Of a stretch of 64,000 nt of DNA, positions 62,026 to 64,000 are shown piece by piece. The number at the start of each line of letters is the position of its first letter. The first letter of the stretch is position 1. This DNA is from Clostridium tertium. GTDB taxonomy: Bacteria; Bacillota; Clostridia; Clostridiales; Clostridiaceae. The stretch spans positions 248,001 to 312,000 of the forward strand of contig NZ_JAGGJY010000001.1 of assembly GCF_017873245.1 (NCBI RefSeq), given 5' to 3'. A model generated the notes under the pieces. It did not search any database and was not told where the DNA came from. It was given only the letters and a program-made list of their open reading frames with translations. The position numbers and the translations under genes are program-made.

Positions 62026-63081
62026 ATGTATGTGTTGAATGATTTATTAAATGAGACAATAGAAAAAGGGGCATCAGATTTACATTTGACAGTTGGATTA
62101 CCTCCAACTATAAGAGTTAATGGAAGTTTGATTAAATTAGGAACTGAAAAACTAATGCCAAGTGCATTAAGGGATTTTTCAAAAGAAATATTGGGAGAAA
62201 ATTTTGAATTATATAATAAAACAGGTGAAATGGATACATCATATTCTATTTCCGGGACGGGAAGGTTTAGAGTAAATATATTTAAACAAAGAAATAGCGA
62301 TGCTATTGCTATTAGAGTAATTGCATTAAAAATACCGAGTTTAGATGAATTAAAGCATCCTAAAGTAATAAAGGATATAATTCAAAAGCAAAGAGGATTA
62401 GTATTAGTTACTGGACCAACAGGAAGTGGTAAAAGTACAACATTAGCGGCCATGATAAATGAAATAAATAATACAAGAGAGGCTCATATTATAACATTAG
62501 AAGATCCAATAGAATACCTTCACAAGCATAATAATTGCATAATAAATCAAAGAGAAATAGGAAAAGATAGCAAGAGTTATCAAAGTGCACTAAGAGCTAT
62601 TTTAAGAGAAGATCCAGATGTTATACTTGTAGGGGAGATGAGAGACCTAGAAACTATTTCAATTGCAATAACTGCAGCTGAAACAGGTCATTTAGTATTC
62701 TCCACGCTACATACAATAGGGGCTGCTAAAACTATCGATAGAATTATAGATGTTTTTCCACCGCATCAGCAACAACAAATAAGAGTACAATTAGCAGCTG
62801 TATTACAAGGTGTTGTATCTCAGCAATTAGTACCAGTTGAAGATAATAAAGGGAGAGTTGCTGCTTTAGAAATAATGACTACAACACCAGGCATTCAAAA
62901 TCTAATTAGAGAAGGTAAGACACATCAAATAGAATCAGCAATTCAAACAGGTGGAAAATATGGAATGAAAACTATGGATATGGCATTAGCAGAATTATAT
63001 AAAAAAGGTATCATAAGTGGAGAAACTGCATTAACATATTCAGTTGATAGGGAGACTATAAAAAGAATAATGATGTTATAA
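62026..63081 (+). CDS. pilT: Type IV pilus retraction ATPase PilT
   Basis: The 351-residue secretion-type ATPase has KGASDLHLTVGLPPTIRVNG at the start, Walker A GPTGSGKST, the Asp box ITLEDPIEYLH, Walker B LREDPDVILVGEMRDLETI and the His box TGHLVFSTLHT. The end carries GGKYGMKTMDMALAELYKKG. PilT hexamers pull pili back and drive twitching or gliding motility, known in clostridia. GGAGG precedes the ATG. The other pilus genes are not in the window, and here it is flanked by sigK and ftsZ as a single gene with a terminator. Confidence 0.95.
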   Translation: MYVLNDLLNETIEKGASDLHLTVGLPPTIRVNGSLIKLGTEKLMPSALRDFSKEILGENFELYNKTGEMDTSYSISGTGRFRVNIFKQRNSDAIAIRVIALKIPSLDELKHPKVIKDIIQKQRGLVLVTGPTGSGKSTTLAAMINEINNTREAHIITLEDPIEYLHKHNNCIINQREIGKDSKSYQSALRAILREDPDVILVGEMRDLETISIAITAAETGHLVFSTLHTIGAAKTIDRIIDVFPPHQQQQIRVQLAAVLQGVVSQQLVPVEDNKGRVAALEIMTTTPGIQNLIREGKTHQIESAIQTGGKYGMKTMDMALAELYKKGIISGETALTYSVDRETIKRIMML

Positions 63082-63117
63082 GAAGCTGTATCAAAATAAA
63101 TTTTGATATTAGCAAAT

Positions 63118-63153
63118 AAAAAGGGAAGTTCTAATTGGAGCTTCCCTTTTTAG
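63118..63153 (+). terminator. Terminator after pilT
   Basis: AAAAAGGGAAGTTC (63118-63131) pairs with GAGCTTCCCTTTTT (63138-63151) with one G-U pair. Confidence 0.9.
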
Positions 63154-63911
63154 CATATATAAATAATAGATAAAAATCTCTATTTAGGTTTAAAACGTCT
63201 TTAAGTAAGTAAAATCAATGGTTTAAAATGGGCTAACGAAACGCGAGATCCTTTAGAAAAATAAGAGATTAACTTTTTTAAGGAAATAAAGTTTACTTGA
63301 AATTGAATAAATTAAATTTTATATTAAATGGATTTATAAGACCGCACCTTTTATAAATTTATAAAATAACACAACTTATTAGAGGAAATTTAGAATCTTT
63401 GTTGAATATAAGATTATAAATGTTTTTTTATATATTTTAAATGTATTTAACAATAGATAATAAGAAAATCTTATTATACATAGATAAAGGGAGTGTTATT
63501 AAAAAAAAGTACGTATGATTTTTTTTAAAATAATCATAATATTGACTAAAAGGTTGAGTTATTTCATTGTAGATGATAAAATATAATTGAATTTTATTAA
63601 ATTTAATTATAAAAATTATGGTTATAATTATAAAGCTAAATAAAATTTACATTAGTTTCTAAATTTTAATAGTAATTAAAAAGAATATAAGTAAAGAAAT
63701 ACAAGTCAAAGCCCAAAAATATACATTTATTGCCTTTAAGTAACAAAATTTTTCTTGTTTAGGATATTAAAGTATTGTTAAAAAGGTACAGTATGATGTA
63801 AAATTAATATATGAAGATATATTATTATTGAATTTGAGATTAGTAAATGAATTAAGAGAAGAAACAAAGTAGAAAAATTACTAGTATATATTTTCTAAAG
63901 GAGGAATTATT
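63154..63911 (+). promoter_or_regulatory. Long non-coding region upstream of ftsZ
   Basis: No frame here has a start, ribosome-binding site and useful length. A less AT-rich island at about 63215-63255 (GGTTTAAAATGGGC, then AACGAAACGCGAGATCC) looks structured but matches no riboswitch I can name. A promoter candidate for ftsZ is TTGAGT (63554-63559), 17 bases, TAAAAT (63577-63582). TATGATT/AATCATA (about 63513-63540) is a small inverted repeat. AAAGGAGG before 63912 serves ftsZ. Confidence 0.4.
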
Positions 63912-64000
63912 TTGTTAGATTTCGAAGTAGATATGCAAGAGTTAACCAATATTAAGGTAATTGGTTGCGGAGGCGGCGGAGGAAATGCCGTTAATAGAAT
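63912..64000 (+). CDS. ftsZ: Cell division protein FtsZ, N-terminal fragment
   Basis: TTG 63912, 8 bases after AAAGGAGG, begins LDFEVDMQELTNIKVIGCGG and continues GGGNAVNR to the window edge. This is the N-terminus and first part of the GTP-binding domain of FtsZ, with the glycine-rich VIGCGGGGGNAVNRM start. Only 29 codons are present, so nothing can be said about the rest. Confidence 0.93.
   Translation, partial: MLDFEVDMQELTNIKVIGCGGGGGNAVNR

Noticed and set aside
63215-63260. Possible cyclic-di-GMP-II riboswitch
   Set aside because: GGTTTAAAATGGGC resembles one conserved piece, but the required downstream GUGCAACCGACC-type element is missing.
1-64000. CRISPR arrays, tRNA or rRNA genes, insertion sequences, prophage
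   Set aside because: I found no regularly spaced repeats, cloverleaf or rRNA sequence, transposase or integrase genes, or terminal repeats with target duplications.

Overview
This 64 kb window is very AT-rich chromosomal DNA. It has short intergenic gaps, strong Shine-Dalgarno sequences, many U-tailed terminators, sigma-K, an Rnf complex, AdhE and a T-box alaS. Together these point to an anaerobic, spore-forming Clostridium sensu stricto (cluster I) or close relative. The species cannot be fixed from the sequence alone. I see no phage, IS element, CRISPR array, rRNA or tRNA. The window looks like ordinary core chromosome with a few accessory transporters and two broken genes.

Layout. 1-5 kb: the end of a chemoreceptor, a cation-diffusion transporter broken by an in-frame TGA, a DegS/DegU-like two-component pair and a two-repeat lipoprotein of the PplA/FMN-binding type. 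5-8 kb: an ABC-2 exporter whose first permease is frameshifted by an exact 14-bp tandem duplication. 8-12 kb: copper ATPase CopA behind a CsoR-type operator, then an amino-acid permease under a lysine riboswitch. 12-19 kb: a LevR-type sigma-54 activator and a lactose/cellobiose-type PTS with a MupG-like enzyme. Both PTS transcription units start at a clear -24/-12 promoter preceded by TTACACA/TGTGTAA inverted repeats. 19-25 kb: small lipoproteins, an orphan coiled-coil gene, ClpS-ClpA, a SEC-C protein and a TPR protein. 25.6-30.4 kb: the rnfCDGEAB operon with an unusually short RnfC. 30.5-37.1 kb: a FAD enzyme, a small PII-like/NIF3-associated protein, a chemoreceptor, MgtC, a MarR regulator and a HutP-family protein. 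37.2-40.4 kb: adhE with a 650-bp leader carrying Rex-like sites, an orphan terminator and a strong ribosome-binding site that faces no normal start codon. 40.5-47.2 kb: a lipoprotein, RarA, the iscR-iscS-iscU-mnmA operon, a PRC-barrel protein and an AI-2E-family permease. 47.2-61 kb: the conserved Firmicute block alaS-ireB-ruvX-yrzB-(fur-rnjA-typA)-mltG-trmR-trhP-udk-PBP. 61-64 kb: sigK (not interrupted), pilT, a 760-bp non-coding stretch and the first codons of ftsZ.

Themes. Redox metabolism links Rnf, AdhE and possibly the flavinylated lipoprotein; the Rex-like sites at rnf and adhE suggest common NADH-responsive control. tRNA wobble-uridine modification is represented by mnmA, trhP and trmR. 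The most informative unexplained structures are the two-promoter sigma-54 regulon, the 14-bp duplication, the odd ribosome-binding sites at ireB, the PBP gene and the adhE leader, and the truncated RnfC. Most calls rest on motif recognition by eye. Promoter, operator and RNA-structure calls are inferences.
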